A stretch of DNA of 64,000 nucleotides from Lachnospiraceae bacterium (GTDB lineage: Bacteria; Bacillota; Clostridia; Lachnospirales; Lachnospiraceae), in NCBI GenBank assembly GCA_017482485.1, contig JAFUMV010000028.1:28932-92931 (forward strand). Direction: 5' to 3'. Positions 16,842 to 24,511 of this stretch are shown here, one piece after another (within the stretch, counting starts at the first letter, position 1; each line of letters starts with the position of its first letter). The notes under the pieces are model-generated. The model saw only the letters and a program-made list of their open reading frames with translations. It searched no databases and was not told where the DNA came from. Both the position numbers and the translations under genes were made by a program.

Positions 16842-17293
16842 GACATCTGTTCTATTCTGTTGATTTCTTCTTCCAAAAGTCCAATATGCTTTTGGGTGAT
16901 TGCAAGAAGCTGCTCACGTTCCTGCTTTTCAAGCCGTTCAAAAGACCGTTCCTCTGCCAAAACCAGCGGAGCAATTTTTTCTTTCACAAAAGCCTTCCCT
17001 TTTTCAGTGAAAAGAATCTGTTTGTTTTTTTGACTTTGAGGGACAAGTTCCAGGGTGATGTACCCCTGCTCCTCCATTGCTTTTATGGCAGAGTTAATGG
17101 TTTGCGGCGCATAAAACCAGGCCTGGCACAAATCCTTTTGCGTACAGGGTTTGCCGTGTTCATACACCGAATACAAAAGCCAGAATGCCGCATCAGACAA
17201 TCCGATTGTTTTTGCATAATCGTGGTAAAGTACATTCATTTTTTTGTGTGCCTGGTTGAAATTATATAGCACAAAGACAATTGGCTGTTCCAT
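16817..17293 (-). CDS. MarR family transcriptional regulator, copy A
   Basis: A 158-residue winged-helix repressor. The helix-turn-helix spans KPCTQKDLCQAWFYAPQTIN with recognition-helix residues following; the wing is QSQKNKQILFTEKG, and long C-terminal helices form the dimer. It heads the MATE operon and very likely represses it and itself, as two palindromes overlap its promoter. Its last eight codons (SSEDGSSQ) lie inside the riboswitch-like element. About four-fifths of residues match copy B. Confidence 0.92.
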   Translation of the reverse strand: MEQPIVFVLYNFNQAHKKMNVLYHDYAKTIGLSDAAFWLLYSVYEHGKPCTQKDLCQAWFYAPQTINSAIKAMEEQGYITLELVPQSQKNKQILFTEKGKAFVKEKIAPLVLAEERSFERLEKQEREQLLAITQKHIGLLEEEINRIEQMSSEDGSSQ

Positions 17294-17310
17294 ACAGCAC
17301 CTCTCTTTTA

Positions 17311-17354
17311 TCCGATTTCGGAGAAATTATAATCCGATTTCGGATGAAAGTCAA
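17311..17354 (-). promoter_or_regulatory. marR A promoter with two palindromic operators
   Basis: On the minus strand TTGACT, 17 bases, TATAAT. The palindrome ATCCGAAATCGGAT (17332-17345) fills the spacer, and a second TCCGAAATCGGA (17311-17322) lies just past the -10 box. The spacing of the two sites is the same type as in the copy at 26.6 kb, so these are probably MarR autoregulatory sites. Confidence 0.8.
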
Positions 17355-17438
17355 TAGAGCGGCATCTATTTATTTTTTCTGAACTGTTAAGGCAACGGTC
17401 CAGGTGCGTATCCATTCGGTCACAATTATTACACCTGC

Positions 17439-18167
17439 TTATTTACTGCAATACACAGCAATAGCCTGTCTGACAAAGTCAGCAGTTCCATCTCCACCTG
17501 CTTTGTCAATATTGTTCCTGAAGCGTTCATCACATACATACATTTCACCCAATCCACTAAGGATTTCATTTGTACATACATAGTAGTTATCCGTTATAAA
17601 TTTCTGTAACGCAGAGATTTTCTTTTGTACTTCATCGGCATTGGGTGTTAAATGTTTTAATCCTCCTAATTCAGAAAACACTGTCATTAGTTCCTTTGCA
17701 ATCTTGCCATAACTACCTTCATTTCGGGTAATATCCTTTTGTTTGTACTCTTGATACGCTTTAGTATTGCCCCATTTTGCTTTGACTTCCGCCTCATACT
17801 TTTCAATTTCGCTCTTGTCGAAAACATCAAAATTCATTGTTGTTACTCCTTTGTTTTGAATTTCACGGGCAAAGGTAATGAGTTTCCCTATGTGTTTATA
17901 TTGCAATTCTAACAACTCAATTTGCTGAGCAATTGCTTCTGATGGGTCAAAATCAGGGCTGTCAAGAATTGCTTTGATTTCTTTTAAGGGAAACTGTAAT
18001 TCACGAAACAATAAAATATTCTGCAAACGGCTAAGTGCTGTATCGTCATACATTCGATAGCCTGCTTCGGTCACTTTCGTAGGTTTCAAAAGCCCGATTG
18101 CATCATAGTGATGTAGTGTGCGCACGCTGACACCTGTGATTTTACTGACTTCTTTTACTGTTCGCAT
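17439..18167 (-). CDS. MerR family regulator with TipAS-type C-terminal domain
   Basis: A 242-residue regulator. The N-terminal MerR domain (VKEVSKITGVSVRTLHHYDA, then GLLKPTKVTEAGYRMYDD) is followed by a coiled coil and a TipAS antibiotic-binding domain of about 130 residues (LMTVFSELGGLKHLTP, FITDNYYVCTNEIL). Relatives activate their own promoter and efflux genes when bound to thiopeptides or other drugs. It stands alone, with its own MerR-type promoter. AT-rich codon use differs from the chromosomal genes to the right, consistent with accessory origin. Confidence 0.9.
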   Translation of the reverse strand: MRTVKEVSKITGVSVRTLHHYDAIGLLKPTKVTEAGYRMYDDTALSRLQNILLFRELQFPLKEIKAILDSPDFDPSEAIAQQIELLELQYKHIGKLITFAREIQNKGVTTMNFDVFDKSEIEKYEAEVKAKWGNTKAYQEYKQKDITRNEGSYGKIAKELMTVFSELGGLKHLTPNADEVQKKISALQKFITDNYYVCTNEILSGLGEMYVCDERFRNNIDKAGGDGTADFVRQAIAVYCSK

Positions 18168-18191
18168 AATCTATCCCTCCCGTGTAATGTC

Positions 18192-18222
18192 ATACTAATC
18201 TATTACGTTACGTAAGAGTCAA
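18192..18222 (-). promoter_or_regulatory. MerR-type promoter with 19-bp spacer
   Basis: On the minus strand TTGACT and TAGTAT are 19 bases apart, and the spacer holds the perfect palindrome TTACGTAACGTAA. Over-long spacers with a central dyad are the hallmark of MerR-activated promoters, so this is likely the autoregulated promoter of the adjacent gene. Confidence 0.8.
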
Positions 18223-18334
18223 TAGGATTTTATGAATTTTTTGATGTTTTAAAGGATTGCCATTGCATACAAGACATAGTACCCACTCGGATTTTATCAT
18301 TTTACAGATACTGGCTTTCTGTTCATATACCAAA

Positions 18335-19246
18335 TCAATGCGGCGGCAAGAGATGTTTTCTCCTTAATATAGAAGTCTCAGTTTCTGATAACCGTACTCC
18401 CTTCATAGTCGCATAGCCCCCCAAATGGACAGCTGGTTTTGTCTTTCCATGATAATCGCTTCCGCAGGTAGTCAGAATTTTCTTTGTCTTGGAGACCTCA
18501 TGATAGTATGCCGCCTGCTCAGTCGTGTGATAGCTGCTGAATGCTTCAATTCCATCGAATGGTAATTCCAGCAGGGGTTCCAGAAGATGCTCTCTACCCT
18601 TCAGATTGACTCCCGGATGGGCCAAAACAGCAATGCCGTGATTTCTATGAATGATGTCGATAACTTCCCTCATAGGAGGGTATTCGATCTTTACATGGCA
18701 CGGCTTCCCCTGAGAATAATAGTCCCAATAGAAGTTCACAAAGGGATTGTCGCTTCTGCTGCCACCGGGGCGGTAGGGGGCAAGAAGTGGATGTTCCGCA
18801 AATTCTGGCTTCCCCAAAAGCACCTCCGCAAAGATATCTCCAGTCCAGATTTCCGGGCGATACGCCGTCCGGGATACCGCAAATACATCCTCTGCGGTAA
18901 TATCGAATCCCATAGCCTGTGTCTTTCGCATCAGCTCCGCAGAAGTATTTACCATCTGCGTTACCACATTTTCCTCGATCCGTGCAAAGTCCTCGCCGTG
19001 ATAATCAATGCAATATCCCAGCACATGGAAGCCTACGCCCTCCAAAGTGCAGTCGATCTCAATTCCAGGAATGTAACAGATTCCATGTTCCTTTGCCAGC
19101 AGCTCCGCTTCCGAATTTGCCCGAATGCTGTTGTGATCGGTGATCGACATGACTGTGATTCCCTGTGCCCCACATTGCTCCACCAGCTGTGCCGGAGTAA
19201 ATTCGCCGTCCTCACTATACAGGCTGTGCATATGCAGATCCATCAT
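18335..19246 (-). CDS. PHP domain phosphoesterase
   Basis: A 303-residue PHP-fold metal hydrolase. The first motif is MDLHMHSLYSEDGEFTP, then SITDHNS, PGIEIDC, AHPGVN and GSDYHGKTKP, covering the expected metal ligands. Members act as phosphoesterases on 3',5'-bisphosphonucleotides or histidinol phosphate; the substrate here is unknown. The first of two adjacent ATGs, six bases after GAGG, is chosen. It starts two bases from the end of a truncated MFS gene and may have been its operon partner. Confidence 0.87.
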   Translation of the reverse strand: MMDLHMHSLYSEDGEFTPAQLVEQCGAQGITVMSITDHNSIRANSEAELLAKEHGICYIPGIEIDCTLEGVGFHVLGYCIDYHGEDFARIEENVVTQMVNTSAELMRKTQAMGFDITAEDVFAVSRTAYRPEIWTGDIFAEVLLGKPEFAEHPLLAPYRPGGSRSDNPFVNFYWDYYSQGKPCHVKIEYPPMREVIDIIHRNHGIAVLAHPGVNLKGREHLLEPLLELPFDGIEAFSSYHTTEQAAYYHEVSKTKKILTTCGSDYHGKTKPAVHLGGYATMKGVRLSETETSILRRKHLLPPH

Positions 19247-19247
19247 A

Positions 19248-19529
19248 TTACACCTCGCATTTCCGATCAAAAAATCCCAGAAGTGCAATAGCTGTCACCG
19301 CCACACTAATGGCCGTAATCCTGCCGGTGCCCAGCTTATGAGTCAGGCAGTCACTCATCAGGCTGGATATGATGGTTCCCAGGGCGATGATCATGGAGAT
19401 CACGCCTGCATAAGAAACAGGAACTCCAAATTCACCATACATCGTAGGCCAAGCTGAACCCAACAGAGCATACGGCAGGCCAAGGCTGATAAAAGAGATG
19501 CATATGAATACCAAAAGCAAATGTACCAT
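19248..19529 (-). pseudogene. MFS transporter remnant (N-terminal quarter only)
   Basis: The 93 codons from MVHLLLVFICISFISLG to LLGFFDRKCEV match the first two to three helices of a major facilitator transporter, including GVISMIIALGTIISSLMSDC at the loop 2-3 region. Real MFS proteins have about 400 residues; the frame stops two bases before the PHP gene. A deletion probably removed the remainder. GGAGG lies eight bases before the ATG, so the start is intact. It is divergent from an AraC regulator gene. Confidence 0.75.
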
Positions 19530-19634
19530 ATTGATTTCCTCCCATCTGTTTGCTATGATTATACCATCAAACAACAGCTATCGATATGGAGAAACCACCA
19601 CATTTATATGGTAAAACCGTCAGGAGGAATACCG

Positions 19635-20531
19635 ATGTCACTTTCGTCATGCGATACCACAGTAGATAGTCGTGGACGTGAATTGCTGGAGCACGGAACC
19701 GTAGCATTCCCTGTTGCTTGCTATCATGATGACCTGCGTGAAAATGAAGTTCCCTGGCACTGGCATGCGGAGTTGGAGGCTGCAGTCATCACAGAAGGCT
19801 GTGCCGTTGTTGCCGCAGGCAATCAGAAATATACTGTTTATGCAGGGGAAGGGTTTTTCATCAATTCCGGTATTCTGCACGGCTGCTGGAATATCGATAC
19901 TTCCGCTTGTAGGCTTCATTCCGTTGTGTTTCACCCCAGACTGGTAGGAGGAAGTATCGACAGTGTATTTTATCTGAAATATGTACTTCCACTCACCGAG
20001 AATCATTGTCTGGAAAGCATCCATCTCAGGCCGTCTACACATTGGCAGGCAGAGGTATTGAAATCAATCGAGGCTGGGTGGAGTGCGTGTGTTCAGGAAC
20101 CTATTGGCTTTGAATTCAAGGTACGATATGCATTATCTGAATTAATCGTTCTTCTGCAAAGTAACCTTCCGGCCACCAAACTCCACCCAAGCGAAAAGGC
20201 TATTCGGGACGGAGAACGGATCAAACTGATGCTCCAATTCATCCATGAACACTACGGGCACGAACTGAATACTGCCAACATCGCCAGAAGTGCTTCTGTC
20301 TGCGAGAGTGAATGTCTGCGTTGTTTCCGCAGTACCATTGGTACTACACCGATCCAATATGTGCGACAGTACCGAATACAGCAAGTATGTCAGCTTTTGA
20401 CATCAACACAGGAAAAGATTTCCGATATTGCCGCCCGGTGCGGGTTCCAGGACATCAGTTATTTTACAAAGGTATTCCGTGAAGCCAAGGGCATGGTTCC
20501 GTCAGAGTATCGTAAAATGCACACCAAATAG
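19635..20531 (+). CDS. AraC family transcriptional regulator
   Basis: A 298-residue regulator. A cupin-type sensing domain (VPWHWHAELEAAVITEG, then NSGILHGCWN) occupies residues 20-110. The C-terminal part carries two helix-turn-helix units (NTANIARSASVCESECLRCF and ISDIAARCGFQDISYFTKVF). Cupin-AraC proteins generally sense sugars. An upstream ATG in frame is rejected because GGAGG lies seven bases before the chosen ATG. It is divergent from the truncated MFS gene, which it probably once controlled. Confidence 0.88.
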   Translation: MSLSSCDTTVDSRGRELLEHGTVAFPVACYHDDLRENEVPWHWHAELEAAVITEGCAVVAAGNQKYTVYAGEGFFINSGILHGCWNIDTSACRLHSVVFHPRLVGGSIDSVFYLKYVLPLTENHCLESIHLRPSTHWQAEVLKSIEAGWSACVQEPIGFEFKVRYALSELIVLLQSNLPATKLHPSEKAIRDGERIKLMLQFIHEHYGHELNTANIARSASVCESECLRCFRSTIGTTPIQYVRQYRIQQVCQLLTSTQEKISDIAARCGFQDISYFTKVFREAKGMVPSEYRKMHTK

Positions 20532-20533
20532 CA

Positions 20534-20711
20534 GACGTAAATGTAGCTTATGATGATGCTGTTGCTTTCCATCTTATTCTTGCTGCCACCTATGTTGGGT
20601 GTTTCTCTGCATCCCGCCAGCAATTGCAGGAATGACAGCACCAAGGCAAAGGTATTCAAACAACGATTAACGCAGGCTTGGGCGAACATCAGAGTAGAAC
20701 TAAAAGAATAA
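20534..20711 (+). pseudogene. Frame-broken coding remnants of a mobile element
   Basis: Right after the AraC stop an open stretch without a start reads DVNVAYDDAVAFHLILAATY and ends at TGA; a second frame then reads NDSTKAKVFKQRLTQAWANI and ends ELKE with TAA. These look like the C-terminal ends of genes from an integrative element. I do not recognise the family. They lie just ahead of the hydrolase-relaxase fusion. Confidence 0.4.
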
Positions 20712-20729
20712 GGGAGAGAAACCGGACAG

Positions 20730-21713
20730 ATGGACATAGAACTTTATTATCAGGAAAAGGGGGATGGATTTCCCCTTATTCTCCTTCATGGAAATGGTGA
20801 GGATCACACATATTTCAAAGCTCAAATTGATTATTTTTCTAAATACTATAAAGTTGTTGCAATAGACACCAGAGGACATGGCAACTCGCCAAGAGGAACA
20901 GCCCCTTTTACAATATCTCAATTTGCCGAAGATCTTTACCGTTTTATGTGTATACATAATATTAAAAAAGCTAATATCCTCGGTTTTAGTGATGGCGGAA
21001 ACATTGCAATGGTTTTTGCAATGAGATATCCAAATATGGTTCAAAGACTTATTCTGAATGGAGCAAATTTGTATTCCGCAGGTGTGAAAGCAAACATACA
21101 AATCCCCATCATTATCGGTTATAAAATTGCATCATTATTTGCAAGGAAAAGTGCCGAAGCAAAGGCTAGTGCTGAGCTGCTTGGTCTTATGGTAAATGAT
21201 CCCAACCTTCATGAAGAGGATTTGGTAAAGATTCAATGTAAAACCTTGGTGATAGCCGGTACAAAAGATATGATCAAGCAAAAGCATACGGAAGCTATTT
21301 ATTCTGGCATCAGAAATTCAAAATTGATAATTCTTGATGGTAATCATTTTATTGCAAATAAATACCCACATGAATTTAATAAAGCAGTGTATGATTTTCT
21401 AATTGAAGAATATAAAATTTATTCCAGAACAGATATTATTTCCAGTATCTTGAAAGAATATCGTGAAGTGCAGACTTCCATCAAGGAGAAAACAGCCGAA
21501 CGTAAGGATCTGATGGAGCAAAAGAAAAATTGCAGTATTCATTTCATCCGTGCCGGAAAACTGGAAGAACAGATTACCACTCTAACAGAAGATATTGAAG
21601 AACTGAAATCTCAAAAGGCACAGCTACTAAGCCGCATGGGATGTCAGGCAAGGGAGGTCAAAGGATTTGACAGTAAGCTGAAAGAACTGGATACCATGCA
21701 GGAACGTCTGTAA
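20730..21713 (+). CDS. Alpha/beta hydrolase fused to a relaxase C-terminal tail
   Basis: Residues 1-230 form a complete alpha/beta hydrolase: oxyanion region LLHGNGEDH, nucleophile elbow GFSDGG (S87), acid D180 in AGTKDM and H206 in DGNHF. From about residue 232 the sequence switches to a coiled coil (KEYREVQTSIKEKTAERKDL, later LTEDIEELKSQKAQLL) that matches the tail of Tn1549-type relaxases. It ends at an in-frame TAA beyond which the tail continues. Either the hydrolase was inserted in frame into a relaxase gene or a deletion joined them. Substrate unknown. The weak purine-rich site GGGAGAGAA lies upstream. Confidence 0.75.
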   Translation: MDIELYYQEKGDGFPLILLHGNGEDHTYFKAQIDYFSKYYKVVAIDTRGHGNSPRGTAPFTISQFAEDLYRFMCIHNIKKANILGFSDGGNIAMVFAMRYPNMVQRLILNGANLYSAGVKANIQIPIIIGYKIASLFARKSAEAKASAELLGLMVNDPNLHEEDLVKIQCKTLVIAGTKDMIKQKHTEAIYSGIRNSKLIILDGNHFIANKYPHEFNKAVYDFLIEEYKIYSRTDIISSILKEYREVQTSIKEKTAERKDLMEQKKNCSIHFIRAGKLEEQITTLTEDIEELKSQKAQLLSRMGCQAREVKGFDSKLKELDTMQERL

Positions 21714-22049
21714 GCACAGCATATTGCATTGTCTGCTCAGAAAAAGCAAGATAAGGAGAAATATCTGGAAATCAAATCTGGTATCGCACCGAAGAATATG
21801 GAAGCTGTCCATGCTGAACGTGCTGCCATTCACCCGGAGGGAAGAAGAAATCTTCTGAAACGCTTGCAGGAAATCTACCAGCAGCGATATGAGTATGAAA
21901 CTTTCAGGGAAGCGGATGCAATGATTGATAAAGAATTGCAGGAGGAGCCGATTTATGAGAAGCCGAAATCCATCAGTGAACGGCTGAAACGAGAACCGGA
22001 TCACGACCAGCAAGCGAGGAAACCTAAGAAAAAAGAATACGAGCGTTAA
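21423..22049 (+). pseudogene. Relaxase C-terminal remnant with internal stop
   Basis: The tail of a conjugative-element relaxase, joined upstream to the hydrolase, is interrupted by TAA at 21711 and then stays in the same frame through QHIALSAQKKQDKEKYLEI to the natural end KKKEYER. Its nuclease domain is missing. This is evidence that an ICE or mobilizable element once occupied this place. Identification rests on the KEKTAERK and LTEDIEELKS motifs known from Tn1549-like relaxases. Confidence 0.6.
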
Positions 22050-22096
22050 AAGTCACGACTGTTGCTTCTGAAAATGGAGCAGCAGTCGTGACTTTT
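22048..22096. terminator. Bidirectional terminator between converging genes
   Basis: AAAAGTCACGACTG and CAGTCGTGACTTTT form a perfect 14-bp stem with a 21-nt loop. It serves the relaxase remnant on the plus strand and the small hypothetical gene on the minus strand, overlapping both ends. Confidence 0.8.
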
Positions 22097-22421
22097 AGGC
22101 TTTAAGTTTTTCTTTTAGATATTGCTCCAACTTATTAGTATCAAATTTGGGAACATAGTTCTTCTTCATAAAAGAAATTTCCCTTTCGCTGGCAATATGA
22201 AAGCTATTCTTGTCTATTCTTCCAGTTACGTCATAAAGTGCTTGTTCAAAATATAAAGCACAATGTTCCGTTTGACGGTTTATCATAATCACAGAATCGG
22301 AAATATGATAATGCAGATAATTTGTAAGCCAGTAGCAACCTCCATGTAGAAAGTATCGTTTCCAGTTTGACTCTTTGAAATAGAGTTCCAGTAAATAAAG
22401 CACTTTATAATAAATATCCAT
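22095..22421 (-). CDS. Hypothetical protein of accessory elements (108 residues)
   Basis: A soluble, aromatic-rich protein (MDIYYKVLYLLELYFKESNW at the start, basic C-terminus with NYVPKFDTNKLEQYL). It contains no motif I can assign. Similar short proteins are, as I recall, frequent in integrative elements of Bacillota. GGAG lies 12 bases before the ATG. On the same strand, a degenerate copy of the riboswitch-like element and its terminator hairpin lie about 30 bases upstream, so its expression may depend on it. Confidence 0.6.
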   Translation of the reverse strand: MDIYYKVLYLLELYFKESNWKRYFLHGGCYWLTNYLHYHISDSVIMINRQTEHCALYFEQALYDVTGRIDKNSFHIASEREISFMKKNYVPKFDTNKLEQYLKEKLKA

Positions 22422-22446
22422 ACATTATATTATCTCCAGAAAAAAG

Positions 22447-22530
22447 AAAAGACCCGGTTACCATTTAAGTAACCGGGCGCACCCGACATCTTCTCAACAC
22501 AATCATTGCGATGATATGTTCTCAGATGAT
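22447..22530 (-). promoter_or_regulatory. Orphan, degenerate copy of the mepA-type riboswitch element
   Basis: On the minus strand: TCTGAGAAC in place of TCGGAGGAC, a hairpin ATCAT-CGCA-ATGAT, a shortened linker, CGGG-TGCG-CCCG and a terminator-like stem GGTTAC/GTAACC ending in TCTTTTCTTTTTT. It lies downstream of MATE B1 and before the hypothetical gene, together with the tail of a marR gene. It looks like the scar of a rearranged third cluster. Confidence 0.55.
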
Positions 22531-22542
22531 ATGAATTCTGTT

Positions 22543-23862
22543 TTAATCCGCACTATATGTAATACCATTTCTTTCAGAAACTTTCTTCAAAGACAAAGCC
22601 ACGATCAATACAAGAATCTCGTAAATACCAAAAGTGTGCCATACAACTGCCTTGCCGAAAATCATTGGAACAAAGGTGATGACAAGACTGTTCATCACAA
22701 GGCTTCTGACAATATTCAGTGCAATTGCCTGACCTGAGCGCTTTGTAGAATAAAAATATGCAGAGATCATAGTATTGATACTTCCAATGATAAAACCCCA
22801 GCAGTATTCCCACATATGAATGGAGGTAAAATCAATAGTTTCGGCATCCGCGCCGAATAATCCGCAAAGTGCGTGCGGGAAAATGATATAGATTGCCACA
22901 CAGATAGTACTTCCCACGATACTGATAATCTGACCTGCACGATAATAATATTTGAGATCGTCGCCTTTTTTTGCACCATATGCCTGTCCGAACAACGGCT
23001 GCATACCTTCCGATGCTCCAAAGAACACTGACATAGTAAAGCTGGACAGGTAGGAAATAACAGAGAACGCATTGATACCGATTTCTCCGTAGTTTGCCAT
23101 CAGGGTCTGGTTCATGCAGAATGTGGTCACAGGGGTCGAAAACTGTGCGATTGCTTCCGGCAGACCACGCAATACGATTTTGCAGTAAAGTTTTCCCTGC
23201 GGTCTGTATTTCTTAATTCTCAGTTCTCCCTTTTTGAATACAAAGTGAGTCAGAATAACAAGCAATCCGACAACCTGAGAAATACCGGTTGCAATGGCTG
23301 CACCTGCAACACCTTTCTGCATAGGGAATACAAAGAGCCAGTCCAGGAAAATATTCAATACGGTAATTACCACATTTGTGACTGCTACAAGACTTGGATT
23401 CCCGTCGTTTCGGCAAAAGGACTGTAAATTCAGTGATACCGAGTTTGCAACAGCAAACAAGGCCCACCAGAATACATAGTCTTTTGCAAGTTCAAAATAA
23501 TTGCCTGTTGCACCAAGTAATCGGCATACCGGTGCGGTAAAGAAGCAGCCAATCAACAAAACCAGACAGCCCACAAGAAAGTTGATCGTTACTGCGTGCA
23601 TGAACGCATTTTGTGCCCCTTCTTTGTCTCCACTTCCAAAACGAATTGCCGTAATTGTAACACCACCGATGCTTGCCATTGCGTTCAGTGCCTGTGCGAT
23701 CAGAACAAACGGAAGCGCAAGATTGACAGCTCCCAGTGCCTGCATACCTGCTCCCTGCCCAACGAAAATACCGTCAACGACAGAGAACAGGAATACGCAC
23801 GCATTGGCAAGAATTGCCGGTGCTACATTTTGAAAAATTATTTTATTTCTTGATGATTCCAT
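22543..23862 (-). CDS. MATE family efflux transporter, copy B1
   Basis: A 439-residue, 12-helix MATE exporter, the counterpart of the gene at 14096-15412. Conserved stretches include VFLFSVVDGIFVGQGAGMQA and SVFFGASEGMQPLFGQAYGA. It uses more A/T-ending codons than copy A, so the two clusters probably came from different donors rather than from a recent duplication. It is the last gene of an intact MarR - MATE - kinase-like - MATE operon. GAGG lies nine bases before the ATG. Confidence 0.92.
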   Translation of the reverse strand: MESSRNKIIFQNVAPAILANACVFLFSVVDGIFVGQGAGMQALGAVNLALPFVLIAQALNAMASIGGVTITAIRFGSGDKEGAQNAFMHAVTINFLVGCLVLLIGCFFTAPVCRLLGATGNYFELAKDYVFWWALFAVANSVSLNLQSFCRNDGNPSLVAVTNVVITVLNIFLDWLFVFPMQKGVAGAAIATGISQVVGLLVILTHFVFKKGELRIKKYRPQGKLYCKIVLRGLPEAIAQFSTPVTTFCMNQTLMANYGEIGINAFSVISYLSSFTMSVFFGASEGMQPLFGQAYGAKKGDDLKYYYRAGQIISIVGSTICVAIYIIFPHALCGLFGADAETIDFTSIHMWEYCWGFIIGSINTMISAYFYSTKRSGQAIALNIVRSLVMNSLVITFVPMIFGKAVVWHTFGIYEILVLIVALSLKKVSERNGITYSAD

Positions 23863-23875
23863 CTCTATTCACCTC

Positions 23876-24490
23876 TTATTCCTGCTCGAACCAGCGTTTT
23901 GCATATTCTCCGATAGCAGGAACCAGTGCTTTGATTTCTTTTCCGGAAGTATTGACACAAAGATGATAAGATTCTTTTCGACCCCAATCTTCCTCAGTAA
24001 ATAGTTCTCTGTAAGCAGCTCTCTCTTTGTCAATCTGTTTCATCTTTTTCAACATTTCTTTTTCAGAAAAATGCTCATTTTCACCGGCTCTTGTCTGACA
24101 GCGTACCAATTTGGAAAGTTTGTCCGCATAAACAAAGATGTTCAGCGGTTTCATATCACGGCACACAACATCGGCACAACGTCCAACAATGACGCAATCT
24201 CCCTGTGAAGCCAGTTGCTTAATCATTTCATGCTGTGCTAATGTGACCTTTACAGACTGCTGAGCAGTATGATTCGGGGTAATGAATCGATGTCCAATTG
24301 TCGACGGATAGAAGACACGGATATCTTTTTCTGAAATGTGCGAAACATAGTTTTTGTCAAAACCATGTTTTTCTGCTACCATGTCAATAATTTCGTGGTC
24401 ATAGCAAGGCACTCCCAGGTAATCTGCAAGACGTTTGCCAAGTTCACGACCACCGCTGCCGAATTCACGGCTGATTGTAATAATTCTCAT
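23876..24490 (-). CDS. Cytidylate kinase-like family protein, copy B
   Basis: A 204-residue P-loop protein nearly identical to the copy at 15428-16042, with the same REFGSGGRELG loop and VIVGRCADVVCRDMKP segment. It lies between two MATE genes with 13- and 21-base gaps, so it is translated from the same message. Conservation of this gene in both clusters, while a MATE gene was lost in one, suggests that it contributes to the transport function or its control. The substrate is unknown. Confidence 0.8.
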   Translation of the reverse strand: MRIITISREFGSGGRELGKRLADYLGVPCYDHEIIDMVAEKHGFDKNYVSHISEKDIRVFYPSTIGHRFITPNHTAQQSVKVTLAQHEMIKQLASQGDCVIVGRCADVVCRDMKPLNIFVYADKLSKLVRCQTRAGENEHFSEKEMLKKMKQIDKERAAYRELFTEEDWGRKESYHLCVNTSGKEIKALVPAIGEYAKRWFEQE

Positions 24491-24511
24491 AATGATACCT
24501 TCCTTTATCGT

